This document shows positions 41,405 through 45,152 of a DNA stretch of 45,152 bases, piece after piece. The stretch is from Thermodesulfovibrio sp. Its GTDB lineage: Bacteria; Nitrospirota; Thermodesulfovibrionia; UBA6902. Location of the stretch: contig JALSHG010000103.1 of assembly GCA_026982355.1 (NCBI GenBank), positions 1-45,152 on the forward strand. The letters run 5' to 3'. Under the pieces are notes generated by a model that was given only the letters and a program-made list of their open reading frames with translations, ran no database searches and was not told where the DNA came from. Each line of letters opens with the position of its first letter. Position 1 is the first letter of the stretch. Both the position numbers and the translations under genes were made by a program.

Positions 41405-43072
41405 ATGAAACAGGATACAGTTGAAATAATACGCAATGTGCTGGAAGATCTTAAAAACAGATGGGGGCTGGAGGACATCCCCGGGATCGAGGTGGAGATT
41501 CCCAGGAACGGGGGCATGGGGGACATAGCCACAACAGTGGCAATGAGGCTCGCGAAACCCCTCGGGAAGCCGCCGCGGGAGATCGCCGCCGAGATCGTTG
41601 AAAAGATAAAGGAGCAAGAGGCGGATCTGTTCGAGAGCGTCGAAACCGCGGGACCCGGCTTTATCAATTTCAGGTTCAGGGGGGAGTTCCTCTGCAGAAG
41701 CCTTGCGGAACTCCTTCGTAAAGGCCGCCCGGCCCTCAGGACGGATACCGGGAAGGGCCGGAGGATACAGGTGGAATTCGTAAGCGCCAACCCCACGGGG
41801 CCCCTTCATGTAGGCCACGGCAGGGGAGCGGCTGTCGGGGATGCGCTGTGCAATATCCTGAAGGCCGCGGGCTTTGATGTGCAGAAGGAATTCTATATCA
41901 ACGACGCGGGCCTGCAGGTCAGGCTCCTCGGGGAGTCCGTGTTTGCGCGTTACCGGCAGATACTGGGAACCGGAGCGCCTTTCCCGGAAGACGGCTACAG
42001 GGGCGCCTATATTGAATCAATCGCAAAAGAGATACACGACAGATACGGCGACCGCTACAGGGAGCGGACGTTTGAAGAATGCGGGGAGTTTTTCACGGAG
42101 TATGCATACAGGATGATGCTTTCCGGCATTGAAAGAGACCTCAGGGACTTCGGGGTGGTCTTTGACAGGTGGCAGAGCGAAAGAGAGCTTCATTTGCAGG
42201 GAAAGGTAAGGGAGGCACTGGAGGAACTCCGGTCAAAAGGACTGCTCTATGAAAAAAACGGGGCCACATGGTTCAGGTCATCCCGGTTCGGGGATGACAA
42301 GGACAGGGTTGTCGTCAAGCAGGACGGCGAATACACCTATTTCGCCTCTGACATCTGCTACCACAAGTACAAGCTTGAGAGAGGCTTCGACACCATCATA
42401 GACATATGGGGGGCCGACCATCACGGCTACGTGCCGAGGATCAGGTCCGTGCTGGAGGCGTTTGACCTGCCGCGGGATAAATTCAGGGTGATACTCATCC
42501 AGATGGTGAGCCTGCTCAGGCACGGCGAGCCCGTGCAGATGTCCAAAAGGGCCGGTGAGTTCATCACGCTGCGCGAGGTGATGGACGAAGTCGGAGCCGA
42601 TATCACCCGGTTTATCTTTCTTACAAGGCGGGCGGACAGCCATCTTGACTTTGATCTTGACATTGCAAAGGAACAATCGGCTGAAAACCCGGTATTTTAC
42701 GTGCAGTATGCATTTGCAAGGATTTCAAGCCTGTTCAGGCAGGCATCTGAAAGGGGTATCAGGATTGAGGATGCGGAAGCAGGAGCGGCTGATTTGAAAA
42801 TGCTGGCGGAACATGAGGAAACATCTATCATAAAAAAGCTGCTTCAGTATATAATGGTGGTGGAAAGCGCGGCCCACGCATGCGAGCCGCACAGGATAAC
42901 CTATTACCTGCAGGAGCTTGCGGGCATGTTCCACGCCTATTACTATAAATACCGGATAATATCCGGCGACGACAGGCTTACCCGTGCGAGGCTCGCTCTC
43001 TGCAGGGGGGTGCAGATCGTGCTGGAGGACGGACTGGGCCTGCTCGGTGTCAGCGCCCCGGAGAAAATGTAA
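41405..43072 (+). CDS. argS: Arginine-tRNA ligase
   Basis: 555 aa class I synthetase. The N-terminal Add1-like tRNA-recognition domain begins at VEIIRNVLEDLKNRW, the HIGH-type motif is ANPTGPLHVGHGRGAAVGDAL near 130, the KMSKS-type motif is QMSKRAGEF and the helical DALR anticodon domain includes the C-terminal LCRGVQIVLEDGLGLLGV. The length is near the bacterial norm. Its promoter and leader are bracketed by two palindromic repeats. The membrane protein gene follows after two bases. Confidence 0.96.
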   Translation: MKQDTVEIIRNVLEDLKNRWGLEDIPGIEVEIPRNGGMGDIATTVAMRLAKPLGKPPREIAAEIVEKIKEQEADLFESVETAGPGFINFRFRGEFLCRSLAELLRKGRPALRTDTGKGRRIQVEFVSANPTGPLHVGHGRGAAVGDALCNILKAAGFDVQKEFYINDAGLQVRLLGESVFARYRQILGTGAPFPEDGYRGAYIESIAKEIHDRYGDRYRERTFEECGEFFTEYAYRMMLSGIERDLRDFGVVFDRWQSERELHLQGKVREALEELRSKGLLYEKNGATWFRSSRFGDDKDRVVVKQDGEYTYFASDICYHKYKLERGFDTIIDIWGADHHGYVPRIRSVLEAFDLPRDKFRVILIQMVSLLRHGEPVQMSKRAGEFITLREVMDEVGADITRFIFLTRRADSHLDFDLDIAKEQSAENPVFYVQYAFARISSLFRQASERGIRIEDAEAGAADLKMLAEHEETSIIKKLLQYIMVVESAAHACEPHRITYYLQELAGMFHAYYYKYRIISGDDRLTRARLALCRGVQIVLEDGLGLLGVSAPEKM

Positions 43073-43074
43073 TC

Positions 43075-43516
43075 ATGCTTTATGTTACAGCATTAGTCAT
43101 TCACGTGGTATCGGTCCTGATATGGATCGGCGGGGTCGCCTTTGTGACAATGATCACGTTTCCGATGATACAGAGGGCCGGCAGTTCGCTTGACCAGGTC
43201 CTGATGTTCCAGGGGGTTGAACACCGTTTCTCGAAGATCGCAAAGGTGATGGTGGTACTGGCCGGGCTGTCGGGGTTTTACCTGCTTTATGAAAAAGGGC
43301 TGAGCGCCGGCGTGTGGATAATGATCTTTGTATGGGCGTTTTATGCATCGCTGCTGTTCGGCCTGGAGAAACTGATCTTCAAGAAACTCTTCAGCGCCCC
43401 TTCGGGGGAGCAGCTCGATACAAAAAAGGTTTTCAACATGCTGCAGGTATTCCACTGGTTCGTGCTCACCCTGAGTTTTCTGGCGATTGCGGCCGGGATA
43501 TACACAGCGCACTATT

Positions 43517-43518
<2 letters not shown>
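43075..43518 (+). CDS. Four-helix membrane protein, CopD/HemJ-like
   Basis: 147 aa with four hydrophobic segments (about 3-28, 55-72, 80-103, 122-144). The first has VIHVVSVLIWIGGVAFVTM, a His-containing helix typical of the CopD/HemJ-like group that binds haem or copper; a second His lies in QVFHWFVLTLSF. Without a close homologue the function stays open. It follows argS by two bases. Stop TAA overlaps the first bases of repeat copy 16. Confidence 0.75.
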
Positions 43519-44747
<1,229 letters not shown>

Positions 44748-44837
44748 AAGGAACGGTTCCGTCTTTCTTTCCCTTGCCGTCAAGGGATGGGCGAGACGGT
44801 ATTCAGAACGGAAATCCGGATAATACCTCCGCCGTTT

Positions 44838-45066
44838 CCTGTCCCCCGCTCTCACCGGATTCAACTCTGCACGCTTCGAGTAAATGATTCTCTTTTGTAT
44901 GAGTATGGCTTTGTATCTTCCCTGAAATATGTGTCCCGCTCTTTTGTGTTTCCTGTTAAATATCTGCTGACCTTATTTATTGCAGCAAGTATGTTTTCCC
45001 GTCCTGATCGTCTCTGAAAACGGCTTCCCGCGCGTTGCCTCTTGAGGTGATGTTGTTCTGCTCGAC
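44838..45066 (-). pseudogene. REP-associated tyrosine transposase (RAYT / Y1_Tnp) remnant
   Basis: Reading leftward, NNITSRGNAREAVFRDDQDG (about 45057-44998) is the N-terminal block of RAYT proteins. After a stop at about 44978 another frame gives FNRKHKRAGHIFQGRYKAIL, the conserved middle block, continuing to LNPVRAG (44864-44844), the following block. The region with the HUH metal-binding histidines and the segment between the second and third blocks (YLLELSRYIH-like) have been deleted. It is therefore a short, multiply deleted pseudogene. The remaining stretch 44748-45152 shows no intact gene; GGAACGGTTCC after tgt might be a weak hairpin. Confidence 0.75.
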
Positions 45067-45152
45067 AAATTAGGAACAACTATTTCGAGTTTAAAGTTAG
45101 TCCTTTCAGGTTTTCAAGTTTATAAACATTTGCCGGAATATCATATTCCAGC

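Noticed and set aside
40397-41818. 473-aa minus-strand ORF across lolD, the YkgJ-type gene and argS
   Set aside because: Antisense to three real genes and passes through two repeats; no domain recognised.

Overview
The window looks like a chromosomal segment of a Gram-negative, anaerobic or facultative bacterium. Coding sequence is moderately GC-rich and uses many AGG and ATA codons. The gene set includes a selenocysteine formate dehydrogenase with NuoE/NuoF-type partners, a short GNAT-type N-acetylglutamate synthase, LolD, ComEC/ComF, inositol-phosphate synthase with an IPCT/DIPPS fusion, and a GldA/F/G-like ABC cluster with DUF4340. This mix is what I would expect from Nitrospirota (Thermodesulfovibrionia-like) or a deltaproteobacterial relative. 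The taxon is an inference; there is no rRNA gene in the window.

Layout. Positions 1-2.3 kb are accessory DNA: a group II intron without a reverse transcriptase (domain V at 728-761), a small Cys/His protein, a hicB-hicA toxin-antitoxin pair, and a decayed IS110-family transposase among strong hairpins. 2.3-6.6 kb is a forward run argD-argF-gpmI-comF. 12.1-6.7 kb (minus strand) is a formate dehydrogenase operon: NuoE-like, NuoF-like, a stand-alone cyclic-nucleotide-binding protein and FdhA, whose reading frame continues through an in-frame TGA followed by a textbook bacterial SECIS hairpin. 12.4-23.6 kb holds mostly minus-strand genes: argA, GGDEF-EAL then ppx, a ferritin-like gene (plus), GCS2 ligase with gamma-glutamyltransferase, an M20 amidohydrolase, aspS and an rRNA pseudouridine synthase. 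23.9-28.2 kb has a DUF805 gene, class II aldolase, and the IPCT/DIPPS plus inositol-phosphate synthase pair. 28.8-31.3 kb is a molybdenum-cofactor operon (ModE-like, MoCF-domain, moaA), plausibly serving the formate dehydrogenase. Then come a TPR protein, comEC, a four-gene GldAFG-like/DUF4340 cluster, lolD with two small genes, argS, a CopD/HemJ-like membrane protein and tgt. The window ends in a decayed REP-associated tyrosine transposase (RAYT).

The most striking non-genic feature is a family of oriented palindromic elements, about 18 copies or fragments between 12.4 and 43.6 kb and almost all intergenic. Their ends are AACCTTAATGTTGCATAA and (inverted) AACCTTACAGTTGCATAA. Short forms are about 45-95 bp; long forms are about 215-220 bp with a conserved interior that can encode a small CxxC peptide. 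The AATG end repeatedly overlaps the stop codon of the neighbouring gene and supplies its last residues (for example LNVA-stop). Together with the RAYT remnant this could be a REP/RAYT-like or MITE-like system; the link between them is an inference from proximity.
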